From NCBI GenBank assembly GCA_003342815.1, contig PTEX01000297.1:255419-319418 (forward strand): a stretch of 64,000 nucleotides of DNA, read 5' to 3'. This document shows, piece by piece, positions 49,313-60,719 of the stretch (position 1 is its first letter; the number at the start of each line of letters is the position of its first letter). A program made the position numbers and the translations under genes. The stretch comes from Eudromia elegans (Eukaryota; Chordata; Aves; Tinamiformes; Tinamidae). Under the pieces are notes generated by a model, which had not been told where the DNA came from, did not search any database, and was given only the letters and a program-made list of their open reading frames with translations.

Positions 49313-52300
49313 CTTTGTATGAAATCATGGTAAAAAGTATACAACTGCATGAATACAGAAGAAAAGAAGTCAAAGATTTCAACAAGTTAGAAAAATGATG
49401 TGCATTTATTAAAATAAATGCATTCATAATTTGCTGTTCAGACACAATATTGAGGGTATACAGGTTGTGCCTTCTGCTCCAAAGTGTATGTGTCCACACT
49501 GAAGAGAGTTTGTACAGAAGCAGATCACCAGCTGTTTTGAAGAGAAAGCCAGTAAGGAAATGAGATGTCTTAACACTTTTGAGAACTCAGGTCAGGCAGT
49601 ATACGCTTTTGTTCAGAGTGTAACATATGCAATTAGCAGTATCCATGGACACTATATTTGCAGCTTCAGATGACTGTTGGAAGCACTGTGCTGCTGAAAT
49701 ACTCTAAGTCCCACCTGCTTATGTGTTTATGTATTCAGCAGCACAACTACTTAGCAAATGAAAGCAAAATTAAAAAAAAAATAGAATTACAATAAAACAA
49801 AAATAATCTTAAACTCTTTATTGCTGATCAAAAGTGCATTAGTTCAAATGAAAATGTATTACGTTGCAGACACTAAACAATGACTATCAACAAGCTGAAG
49901 GTTTTTCTGCATTAACAAACTAAGTCACAAAAAAAAATCACATACCAGTAGAGGACACATCTGGTTTGTAGCTAGCTCTTAAATTAATAAATCAACTGTC
50001 ACAGAATTGTGACTGCTACCTGAACGACAGTTCCAATTAATTTTGTAATGGTTCCCAGTGCAGAGATGAGGTCAAGGAATCTTTTGGCTGCATTCCTAAA
50101 TTTAAACACCAGACAATCTCATCCTTCTGGTTAAAAGTAATCAATATTAGCAATTTATCATAATTTGCTCTGCAGTGCGCACTTGCACTGTTTAATCAAG
50201 TGTCCTGCCTGGTTTATTTGTTCATGGTGCCGTGAAAGGCATCCACCGAGCATGCCCAGTACATTTCCCTCTTCCTCACTGAATCGCTACAGTGCCTATT
50301 GCAACTTGATTCATGTGATGACTGAGTTGCTGGATGACTTACTCAGATTGGCAGGGGCTAGTAATGAGACACCACTCATCTCATGATGAATTAATCATTC
50401 TTCCAGCAGATCTCGTGATTAAAAAAAAAATAAAAAAAGAGTTTGATTAGAAACTTTAAAAAAAAATAAAAATTATCTTCAATGAGATTTAATAGTAAAA
50501 TACCAGAGTCTGCCAAAGTTGCCAGACATGACCTTTTAATGCCAAAGTGCAAATACAGCATTTGCAATTAGGAGATATTCGCTGTAATGAAACATATAGC
50601 CCCTTTAAGGACCACGAAAGCAGCTGTCCAGTTCTATGACAAAATGGACAAAGGGCTTGATTTCCAAATCATGAACTTAACTATCTTCATCCCAGCCAAG
50701 AGTTATGGAGGTAGATGATGCACAATGATGTGGCCTATCTCCTCTCATTTTTCTTGAAGTACTTCAGAAATAGATTTCTACCAGGAAACCCTGGGGGATA
50801 AGTTGTGGTATGCACCGTAGAAACTGAAGAAATTCTGGAGGATGCTACATCTCTTGTATGTGTTTTAGACCTAAATGTCTTTGCTTTGGAAACCAAAACA
50901 TGGAGGAGAAGGAAGAGGAGATGCAAGGATGTCCTGGTCTTTCCCTGATGTAAGTCCAGACTAAGGTAGGACGTATCTCTCTATTCAGAAACTGCTAAGA
51001 ACTGCCATGGTCAGTGATAGACATACCTAGGAAAAATATCTTGGGCAAAGGAACTCTGTCCTAAGCAAATGAAGAGCCACTAGCCCCAAGGAAATAGTGG
51101 TTACCCTTGTATATGGATGGAGGGCTTACCTGAAATTTTATTCTTAGCCTGCTAAATATAAATTGGGTGAAACACCTTTCCATCAGAGTGACATTAGCAA
51201 TCCTTGTCTGCATCTCATGTAAATAACAACTTAGATTCATTCAGCTAAAAAGTGAATAACTGAGGCCTTATAGAGAAGTTGAAGCTAGATGGTTTAGGGC
51301 CCAAAGGCCAGTGTAAGGTGTAGGCATTGCCTTGCAGTGTGCCCATAGACCGAAAGCTGTGCTGCAGGCCCAGGGATGCAGCTGCAGTGGTGATGGATCG
51401 AATATACACTAATATATTGTAACATGAATTGGAGTACCAATGATGGTATTGTAGACACTTAAATACAAAATACCAAAAAAGGGACTGTATAAGTGAGATC
51501 CATAAGTGTGGATCTCTGCTGTTACTGTAATATAGGTTTGTAGTGAAATCTTTCAGCATACTAAGAAAATGGGCCAGAGAAACAGGAAACAAAATGTTAG
51601 TAAACTATCAAAATTCAGATTGAGCTACATTTTAAAAAATATTTTTATTGTATTATTATTTAATTTTTGCCAATGCATCTTTCATACTTTTTATTTATCT
51701 CTTTGAGACTGCAGGAGTTAAAAAAAATAATAGCCATCATAGATACCACTCTAGTTTATGCACCCTTCTGTGAAGGCACTTTTCCAAGTTTCCCAATGCT
51801 TTACCAGGAGAATGATTGTCTGTGGCACCATGCCATCAACATATTGAGTCTGAAAGCTCTCCAAGGTCAATGCTGTTTTATTCTGGCAAAGTGTGTACTA
51901 TTTTTTACCCCCCAAATCTAATTTTCACAAACTACTAAAACCATAAGTTAGGACAGATAGTCTGGAAAGCATTTTTGAGTGTCTGAGAAGATACAATTTC
52001 ACTACAAAAAGCATAATATAGTAGCTCAGAGTAGTGAAAGTTTACTTGCTTTAAACAATGTCACTTTTATTACCTACTGTAAGCACCACACTGAAGCCAA
52101 AACAAAGAATCAAATATACCTCCAACTGGGAGATAGAAATAATAACTCTTTCTTGAACACTGCACTTAAATCTCATTTCCATTCCTTTGTTTGTCACTCA
52201 GATCCCAAAGCATTGTAACTCATTCAGATTTCTTTTGGTTGCATCCAAAGAGGAATTTTAATGAAAAAGCTTTCAAAAGTGCTATTTCTGGGTCCATCAT

Positions 52301-52460
52301 AACAGTGGAAAACTTGATAAAAACATGTGTCTACTATTAAATGGATGGGGAAAATCCATGGTCTATGCACCAGAGCAATTAATTGTTTTCTGTCAGGACT
52401 GTATCGTATCTCTAAGACAAGTGGAGGCTTATGGGAGGATGTTAAGCTGCAGCGAGGCTT
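49313..52460. other. Unique non-coding sequence
   Basis: No gene recognised. It includes the enhancer-like stretch listed separately at 50171-50400, A-runs near 50422-50470, and mixed sequence on to the next CR1. Confidence 0.65.
50171..50400. promoter_or_regulatory. Possible conserved regulatory element (inference)
   Basis: The stretch is of balanced composition, low in simple repeats, and carries homeodomain-type cores ('gtttaatcaagt', 'gatgaattaatcatt') plus 'tgatgactgag'. Such sequence inside an AT-rich desert is typical of developmental enhancers in vertebrates, but I have no alignment to show conservation. The open frame across it (50165-50386) shows no domain. Treat as a guess. Confidence 0.2.
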
Positions 52461-52701
52461 GGAACTTCCTGTGTTTCAACTTGTACCCATTATGCCTTGT
52501 CCTGTCACTGGCCATCACTGAAAAGAGTTTGTCTCCCTCCTCCCTACATTCACTCCTCAGATATTTGTACATATTGATCAGATCCCCTCTCACTCTTCTC
52601 CAGGCTAAACAGGCCCAATTCACTTAGTCTTTCCTCATACGATAGATGCTCCATTCCCTTAATCATCTTTGTTGCTCTACACTGGACTCTCTCTAGAAGT
52701 T
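52461..52701 (-). mobile_element. CR1 LINE, antisense, missing its 3' end
   Basis: The plus strand runs from 'ggaacttcctgtgtttcaac' and 'ttgtacccattatgccttgt' through 'tcaga tatttgtacatattg'-type sequence to 'actggactctctctagaagt'. On the minus strand it encodes '[20 protein letters not shown]', '[15 protein letters not shown]' and, after a frameshift, '[20 protein letters not shown]'. The rest of the ORF2 tail and the whole 3' UTR are absent: homology stops at 52461 with unrelated sequence to the left. LINEs normally lose their 5' end, so this points to a later deletion or rearrangement. The 5' side stops exactly where a TA/TG repeat begins. Confidence 0.93.
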
Positions 52702-52757
52702 TATATGTATGTGTATATATATCTCTGTGTGTATATATGGGGGTGTGTATGTATAAA
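52702..52757. repeat. TA/TG-rich imperfect dinucleotide repeat
   Basis: Alternating TATATG, TGTGTA and ATATAT units with interruptions, directly abutting the truncated CR1. Confidence 0.85.
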
Positions 52758-54984
52758 ACCCCTAGGATTGAGAAATATAGGAATATTTTCACAACTTAGG
52801 TTTCTATTTCATTATAAGACTAGCTGAGAAAAGCAATATACTGAATGCACAAGAAGATACCATCCATTATTTTGAGAAGTAGATACTTGCACAAAGCACA
52901 GTTGAAGGTTGCTTTTTGAATTGTGGTCATGGCTGCTGAAGTTTTCAGAACAAGGAAGAAATTAATTAAATCATCTTTTGTGATATCTTTAAAGTAAGAA
53001 ATAATTCTGATTATTTTGTAAAAATCCTCTGTCCATTTCTTTTCAGAAACATGTTCAGAGTGTAAAACCAGAAACTTGGAAATCCAAAGAAACCTCACAT
53101 TCAGACTCTGTGTAGGTAGTGGCCACTTCTGATCCTGAAAATTTGTGCACTGGCTTGTAGAGTCCTATTTCTATGGAGACAAAGTACTCAGAGTTTCTAC
53201 CAAAAAAGTCACCAAGTCAGGCATAGATGGGAGTTCAAACCCAAAACAAAGTCCAGAGGCAGCAAAGACACAGATAAAGACACAGACACAGACAGACCCA
53301 GAGCTGTCTATGAAAGACCTTGCAGGGACAAACGCTCCACCTTCTCATATTCTTTTTGACCCTGCCAGTTAAACTTGCAGAACAGACTGACTCAGGCTGG
53401 CGTATGCCCTCAGGGAGAGCCAGACGTGTCGTTTTTGATAGTGAGGCATTTTGATGGTGAATGCACAGATATTTCACAGAGTCTGTTCCTTAGCAAGGAC
53501 ATGGAAAAGGAGTTTGTAACAGTAAACCAGCAGCAGTGGTGAAGGTTTTCAGATTGCACTTGCAAAGGGGCAGCTTTAGTAAACGGCTTTTTTGCACTCT
53601 TTTTCATTCCTGCCCTTCAACTCATGCCAACAATAGCAAATAGGTGCAGTATGTAAATAAAAAAGTGTATATAATCTTAATCTGAAGGCCATACCTCCAT
53701 CTGCAAGTGGAGATCCAATCTGGAGTTGCGAATTTTTCCAATCTGCACAAAAAGACATTTTCTTCTGAAATTTCTTCTGTTTTTATAGATATAAGACCTG
53801 TCTGAAGCCAATTGAGAGTCTTTCCATTTCAGTAGGCTTTAGATTAAATCTACAATACACAGAGGGAACATATAGACTTTATAATAGGAGGATAAAAACT
53901 GCATCCACAGTGCAAGATGACAGGTACAACTGCAGAAATCTTTTTGCAAGACAATGAACATTATTCCCTTTTCACTAGTCCTTCATAATTCTTAAAATCA
54001 GAACTAGGTAAGAGAAAGAAAGCAAAACAAAACCAAACGGCAACAACAAAATTGCCTACACTGAGAACAAAACAATTCTAAAGAGAAGGCAAAAAGGAGA
54101 GAGTTCAATACTTTTAATAAAATTTAAAATACCCTATGTCACACCCAAGAGGAAAGATTAGTTGACAAATTTCTTTAGGTTGCATCTGGCTATTAGTAAA
54201 CTTCAGAACATGAAATAAACTGGATTTTTGTACCAATGCACGCAGTTGTGCTTCTGTCTCAGCCATTAACCCATTGAAAATGATTGTATTATTAATACTA
54301 GATATTTCTCTCAGTGTCACTTGCAGCCCTGAGACATAAATTACACTATACAGGTAGCTAAGAACTTTTATGCTTTGGAGATAATAATCATATTGAAGGA
54401 ATGTGGCACAGAAAATAGAGGAAGAAATTTAGAAGCAAAGGCCAAAGATTTAGTTAGTGTGGGCAAGGAAATACGAGTTATTTTGGAGGCCATAACTAAA
54501 CTAAATGAAAAACCTCTGGCTACCAGAATGTATATTAAACTGAAACAAAAGGTTTTTGAACCTTTGTTCAAAATTATTCCTCAAGCATATTAGCTGAGTA
54601 TTTATCCTGCAGGTAATGGGATTTTACAGGGTTATTTTTGTAAAAATATTTACAGTCACATATTCTTTCTGAGTGTTGCGTGATTTACAGATACTAGGTT
54701 GCTAGACCACTCATATGGATCACCATACCACTGCTGAGCAGTGGCGATTTAACTGTTTTTGCATTCAATATGATCTTTTTACCCAGTTGGTGACTGGGTT
54801 TTTAGTGAGAGTGTTTATAGAGATGGATTGTCTCACCAGTTGGGCCTCATATCAGACTATGGAAGGTTTTTGTGACTCGCTCTCCAATTACCCTTTGGAT
54901 GTTTTTGTCACAGAGTACATTTTCATCCTGTGCCATTCTCTTATCTTCTTTTGCAAAGTGGAAGAGTATATCTCTTAGCCCAGA
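52758..54984. other. Unique non-coding sequence
   Basis: No gene recognised. A short GACACA-type repeat lies at about 53268-53296. Open frames at 53145-53372 and 54715-54978 have no recognisable domain. Confidence 0.65.
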
Positions 54985-55590
54985 TTCACAGAATAGGTGA
55001 GATAGGAAGGTATCTCAGATATCTCACAGTACTCCAGGTATGGCCTCACCAGTGACAAGGAGAAGAGAAGGATCATCTGCCTTGAATTGTTGTCAGTGGT
55101 TTTCCTGATGCAGACCTATTGTCCTTCTCTGCAGCAAGGTTAGATTACTGGCTCATGATCAAGTGGATGACCAGTGAAATCCCCTTTTTCCTTCCCTATA
55201 AATCTGTTTTCCAGTTATTCCCCAACATGTACTCGTGCCTGGGATTATTCCTCCCCAGGTGCAGGAGCTAATACCATTCTTTTCCAAACTTCATGGAGTT
55301 GCTGCCTACCTATATCTTCAGCCATGTTGAGATATCTCTAAATGACAGTCAAAACGTCTGATTTAATTCCTCCTACTTTGTGTCATCTACAGATTTGCTG
55401 AGGATGCAGTCTGCCTCATCAATATCCTTAGTGAAGGTTTAAACAACATTGACTCCTGCATCAGTGGCTGGCCTCCAGCTGGACTTCATGAGGTTCACAA
55501 CCCTCTGAGTCCTGAATTTAAAGCATTTTTCAGTCCTATCATAGACTTTAGGTACAGGGATGCAAGCCCACTATATCATGCTCAGTGAGA
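54985..55590 (-). mobile_element. CR1 LINE, antisense, internally deleted
   Basis: The first 30 bases ('ttcacagaataggtgagata' then 'ggaagg') are the reverse complement of the CR1 3' terminus. From about 55025 the sequence jumps to ORF2-interior homology: 'agtactccaggtatggcctc', 'accagtgacaaggagaagag', 'attattcctccccaggtgca', 'tgtcatctacagatttgctg', 'aggatgcagtctgcc' and 'ttcacaaccctctgagtcct', all in antisense CR1 order. The ORF2 tail and most of the 3' UTR, several hundred bases in a complete copy, are missing between the two parts. The copy is strongly diverged and no frame survives. The right limit is approximate. Confidence 0.85.
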
Positions 55591-56551
55591 CTACCTTTCT
55601 TGAGTAGCACATGGCAGTGCTGTAGCCTCTTCTTTGGCACACAGAAACATGGACATGAATCTTCAACTACTTCTGTATGAAGAGCTAAACGTCTCTTACT
55701 TCTTGGCACTGAGGGTGAAGTTACCTGGGAATGTGTGTTTATATAAATGATCCTCAGAACAATAAAACACTATTTGAAGCTCATGTCCTAAATTATGTCT
55801 TCAGGATATCCCTCTGCAAAATATATCAGCTATTCTGCATGGTAGTATGTTTGCTTCGAATTGTTTCAATTCAAGCTACTGCTTGCTTTTTTTTTTTTTC
55901 TGGATTTCTTGTATTCCTTTACAATTCTTAACAACACCTTTTTATATTTTCTGAATACATTATTTCTTTAAGAAAATTCCAGCACCTAGGATCAGATTTA
56001 ATTTGATGCCTTCATTTATTCCTTATTACCTCTTTCTTACTGTCTTATATTCTAGTGGTGACCTCAAGCAGTCTATTAAGGGGTTTTTTTGTTGTTTTTG
56101 GGTTTTTTTTATTGAACTAGCTCCAGGTGATTTTCCTTGGTACTGCTTGGGCATCTACATAATTCAGCTGCCTCTTCTAGCCCCTCACTAAAAAATAACG
56201 TGTATGTAAGAACCTCAGATTTTCCAAGACCTGAGTTTTGTCTAATTTTTTATCCTTTAGTTCCAGTCTTTCTCTACAAAGTAAAAGAGATTCATAAGTC
56301 TTGACACTGACATAACAGGGATTTGACACCTGTCATCAATCACTTTCCTGAGTGCTCTGTCAGCCCCACACTTGAAAGTAGTTCTCAATGACTGTTTGGT
56401 AGCAGCTAAAACCTGCCAAAAGCCAAACTGATGTTGTGAGAACTTTGGGGGGAAATGACAGGGTCTCCAAAGGAGCTGGTGCTGGTGTAAAATAATTAGT
56501 GTGAACTATTTCAGGATCAGCACTGAACAGTACATTTTATAGAAATTTACC

Positions 56552-56581
56552 ATAAATAAATAAATAAATAAATAAATAAAA
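56552..56581. repeat. (AAAT)n microsatellite
   Basis: Seven or so uninterrupted AAAT units. Confidence 0.95.
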
Positions 56582-57422
56582 CACCCTCAAACTCTCCAAC
56601 AGTCATATTCTTGCAGGGTAGAAAGGAAGATAATTACTTCAGATTTCTTCCTTGCTTACTAGTGTGCCTAGAAGTTGCCTCTTTAAACTCAGCAAGGCAA
56701 ATGTCTTGGAAATGAGTGATAAAAAGCTGAATGAATAAAAGTACATGTAACTTGTGTGACTCCTAGAAGTGCAATGCAGGTCATAACCATTTGTTTGAAC
56801 TCTACATGAAAAATTTTTGACAAGAAGAGCTGTGGGTCATTGACAAACTAATCAAGGATTTGCTACTGCACACTTCATATCCTAAGGAAAAATGACTTGT
56901 GCAATTGCACAAAATTCTCCAATTCTTTGGTCAAAGTGGAGAGCTCGTACACATTTAAGGTACTACAAATCTAGCGAAAGCGGGTAACTGGGAAGCAAGA
57001 CACAAGTCAGTGATGATGTGCCTCAGTTTTTGCACCCCCCAACAAGACTAGACAGGGGAGAAAAACTTGCAAAAGGAGCTCTGCATTTGGCTATTGTATT
57101 TGTCTGCCATAAGTTTATTTAGTATGTTTATTTAGGCTGGCCCACCTGCATATACTTATCTCTGAACCAGTTATGGCTACCCAGATAGCTAAGAGGCACA
57201 GGAGGGATAGCAGAGGAGCAGAAATATTCAGGGAACGGTGATCTGGATGGATAAAGTAATAAGGAAGGAAGATGCTAGGAAAAGATTGGGAGAATCAGAT
57301 GATATATGACATTAATCTATACAAAATCATGTTCCAATATCTGCTACTTATTTTGATATTCTAAAAAAATTGTCATAGGTGTTGGTATGAGACTGTCACA
57401 ATTTTTACATCAGGAAATGATT

Positions 57423-57453
57423 AAAAAAAAACAAAAACAAAAACAAAAACAAA
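57423..57453. repeat. (AAAAAC)n short repeat
   Basis: A-run followed by about four AAAAAC units. Confidence 0.9.
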
Positions 57454-58728
57454 CCCTTACACTTCAAGTGAAATAGGGGAATTTAAGAGACTTGGATTAT
57501 TATTCAGATTGTCTGTCTGTCTGCCTCGGCAAAACCACTTCTCATCTACTGAAGAAAGATAGTCATTTCAATAAGGAAACACAACCATATGGATACCCCA
57601 TATCATTTGACTTTGAAGTACTTAGGAATTCCTGGAATATTGTACTTTTGTAACACAGGTCTCATGTTCCAGGCTCTTTCAGAGTATAGCAGCAAGTTAC
57701 TCATCAGCTGATGTTTTTAAGGAAGTTCTGTGTCATGAGGACAGCTCTGCAGGAAATGTGATTTATCTCGTGGCTGAATGAATCCTTCTTTGCTGGATAC
57801 TCTCCAAGGTGGATGTGCATCTGCAGTGCTTGCTGCAGTACAAATACATGCTTTGAAAATGATGGCACTACATTACTGATGGATATATGAAATTTAAGAA
57901 GTAGAGTTATTTGTAGGGAACATGAAGAAAGCCACTAGCATAAAATGCTAATTCTGAGAGACTTCTGAGATTGCCCTTAGCGGAACACACAATATACTCA
58001 GGAGATGTATTATATTGGATGCTTAAGGCTGCTAGCCTGAATGCTGTCCAAATCAACTAATTGTCCAGGACAGTGAAACAAATTTACCATGACAGGCTAA
58101 AAGATAATAACTTGTTTACTAAAGTTTGAAAGTTTACATTGTATGAATTGCCAGACAAAGAAAATATAAATCAGGCAGGAAGAGCTTATTATGGTATGAT
58201 GGATGCCTCCTGTAGGGCATAACCACCATAATCTGGAAAAATACTGTCTTGAGGCTTTATGAGAACTTGGGAAACAACATCTATAGATAGGTTTTATGCC
58301 ACAGTCAGCATGCCTGGCAGTCAGGCACGTACAAAGCTTTGTAACTGGAAGACTTTCAATTTGTCCCCAGACACTGAAACACTTGCAAATCCCTGGATGA
58401 ATGTATTTTGCCAGTGGCGGCAACTTTTTATTCATTTTCATAACTCTTCCTTAGCTGCTAAGTGCCTGTAACTGCTACATACAATGTCTGGTCAACCTTG
58501 CCATCAACATGTTTGGTATTACTAATTTTTTATGCCTTGCCTTGTGACTCTTCAGTTGTCGGAAATCTTGAGCTCTGATAACTGATCATTGCTCCTATCA
58601 CAAAAATTGAGGCTTTGTCAGATAAACCCTTAAAAACAGTTTATTTTATCTGACTGACTGAACCACAGACCTCCACTATAGGAACCTGATGTTTCATGGG
58701 CACTTTTTCTAAAAGACAGGACTTTCTG

Positions 58729-58789
58729 AAAAAAAAAGAAAAAAAAAAAAANAAAAAAAAAAAAGAGAGAGGAAAAAAAAAAAAAAAAG
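58729..58789. repeat. Poly-A/purine tract with an N
   Basis: About 60 bases, nearly all A with a few G, and a single N at 58752. The N and the composition mean the length is uncertain. Confidence 0.95.
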
Positions 58790-59247
58790 TTTCTTTTTTG
58801 AGGTTGAACGCAGAAAGAGCCAGGCTTGGGGAATATAGCTTCTCATGGTCAGTCCCATTGCAGTGTGACCATGTGAGGAGCTTAGCACCTTTGCTGCAAC
58901 TTCCGGTTCCTATTATACAGAATATATTGGCAAGGAATATTGAATAATCACGTGGAACATACTTGCAGATATAGGAAATAATCACAGCACTGAAGTTGAA
59001 GGACCTAATTTAGCTAAATTAGTTGCCTAGTGGAGTTTATAGTGAACAGGGAGATTCAGAGGCTTTTGGTGTCAATGTAGGATCCAAAAATGTCCTAGAG
59101 CTCTACTCCACTAGTAACAAGGACCTTAGGGAGATGAGCCAGATGAATTGCCAGACTAAGCTGGATGTCTAGAGGGGGCTGAATATGCTCTTGTGATTCT
59201 AACAGTAGTAACAGCCAGAAAGCACAACAGCCATAGACATGTTGGCC
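58790..59247. other. Unclassified sequence before a CR1 fragment
   Basis: No gene. At 58979 'aatcacagcactgaagttga' then 'aggacc' faintly resembles an inverted CR1 3' end, but the following 240 bases do not align with CR1 by eye. It may be an old copy split by an insertion, or coincidence. Confidence 0.4.
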
Positions 59248-59405
59248 AGAATGGAGGGTCACCTACTGGAACTTCCTGACCACTGCTGGGCTTTTCTCAA
59301 CACTAGATTGGCTCAGCACAATTTTGTCCATCCAAGTTTTGAAAGCTTCCAAGAATGCTGATTCCACAGCAGAATCTCTCTACTTTGAGGGGAACATTGA
59401 TCTTG
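59248..59405 (-). mobile_element. Degenerate CR1 LINE fragment, antisense
   Basis: Plus-strand text 'gggtcacctactggaacttc', 'ctgaccactgctgggctttt', 'ccatccaagttttgaaagct', 'tccaagaatgctgattccac' and 'agcagaatctctctactttg' follows the reverse complement of the CR1 3' UTR and ORF2 end ('...tctagtccaacctcctgctcaaagcag...gttttgaatatctccaaggatggagactccacaacc'). Divergence is high and the terminal repeats are not adjacent. Confidence 0.65.
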
Positions 59406-60662
59406 CAGGAAAGATCATATACACAGTTATTATTATAACACTATAATAATATTCACAGATTTTATAATAATCAAAGATTGTATGTAAATATATGTATTTA
59501 GTACCTCTCTGTAGATCTTAAAATAAATACCATTTTTTGTCAATATGGAACATGGAAGAAAGAATGTAAATGTTCCCAAAGCCATGCCCTTTTACATGAT
59601 TATATACAATTTTGTGGGAAGATTTATAAGAGAGACTTTACCCAAACAATGGACAAGCTAGCATTGAGGGAGATGTTCTGAGGAAAAGGCAAAAATCTGT
59701 ATAATTCTCTTTAAGCTACTAACACTTATCAAGTTAACTAAACTTTTATGTCAAGAATCCTGTCATATATTTAAAAGCCAACATTATGATATGACAGGGT
59801 CAGACTCTAAGAGTCTATGAGAAATTTTAGCCTCCAGTCAATGTACATAGTCAACTTTTCATAGGAAACTACAGAAAAATTTAAAATAGTATTTTTGGAG
59901 ATGTTACATTTCCATATACTTCAGCAAGAATCTGCTTCCTTCATCATTCTGATTTTAAGAATCCCTAGATATATGATGAATAGTTTTTAAGAGGGAACCT
60001 CATTTTCAGAAAGACATATGATACACTACTGTGCTTGAACTATTTCCTTTCCTTTCTTTCTTTTTTTTTTTTTTAGTTTGATTTCAAATGTAATAGCTGA
60101 GTACACTTCTGTCCTACCTCTATTTCAAATGCCCTTTCACTTTCTTATAGCCTCATTATGAGAAAATGAGAGGCATTTGCCAAACTGCTATTCAAAAATA
60201 CTTAGGAGTGGTCCAAAGAAAGCTTTAGGTACAATCTTCCTGGAATTTAACCACATTCTTTACAAAGTTAAAAGTAAAGGTAATAGTATCTCTCGCCTTT
60301 TAAAGTACCTTAACTTACCAGAATGAATGTACAGGAAATAGTTTGGATAGTTCTACACGTCTTTAATTTTGTTATCTCTAGAGCTGCTGCTGACAGGTGA
60401 AGCACAAAGCTAAAATAAAAATGCATATGTTAGCATGAAGATAAGCACTGTTCTGATTGAATCTGATTTATTGTGTACAGTATGACTCTGAGATTCCCAT
60501 ACATTCTGTAATTGGAGAATTTCAGAAACACTTAACTTTTCCTTTCAAAAACTGCAGATATTATATTTTGGATTGCTGAAACTCAGGAGGCATATTTAAA
60601 CACTTCCAGTAGAAAATATGGAAAACTGGAAGGACAATGAAGATGAGGGTGACACTCAGTTA

Positions 60663-60719
60663 AAATATATATAATATGCATATATATGTATACACACACA
60701 CACACACATATATATATAA
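60663..60719. repeat. Compound (TA)n-(CA)n-(TA)n repeat
   Basis: TA-rich start, then about nine CA units, then TA units. Alternating purine-pyrimidine sequence throughout. Confidence 0.94.

Larger units (their letters stand above)
55591..58728. other. Unique non-coding sequence
   Basis: No gene recognised. T/G-rich runs lie at 55887-55900 and 56083-56111. Minus-strand frame 58097-58441 (114 codons) has a cysteine-rich but unrecognisable translation and is probably chance. Confidence 0.65.

Noticed and set aside
53225-53245. 'gggagttcaaaccc' as a possible tRNA B box
   Set aside because: No A box at the right distance and no cloverleaf could be drawn around it.
58097-58441. Minus-strand 114-codon frame with many cysteines
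   Set aside because: The cysteine spacing fits no domain I know, there is no promoter or splice context, and one frame of this length is expected by chance in 64 kb.
58979-59100. Possible start of an inverted CR1 3' end ('aatcacagcactgaagttga')
   Set aside because: Homology does not continue past about 30 bases. Kept only as a note beside the better-supported fragment at 59248.
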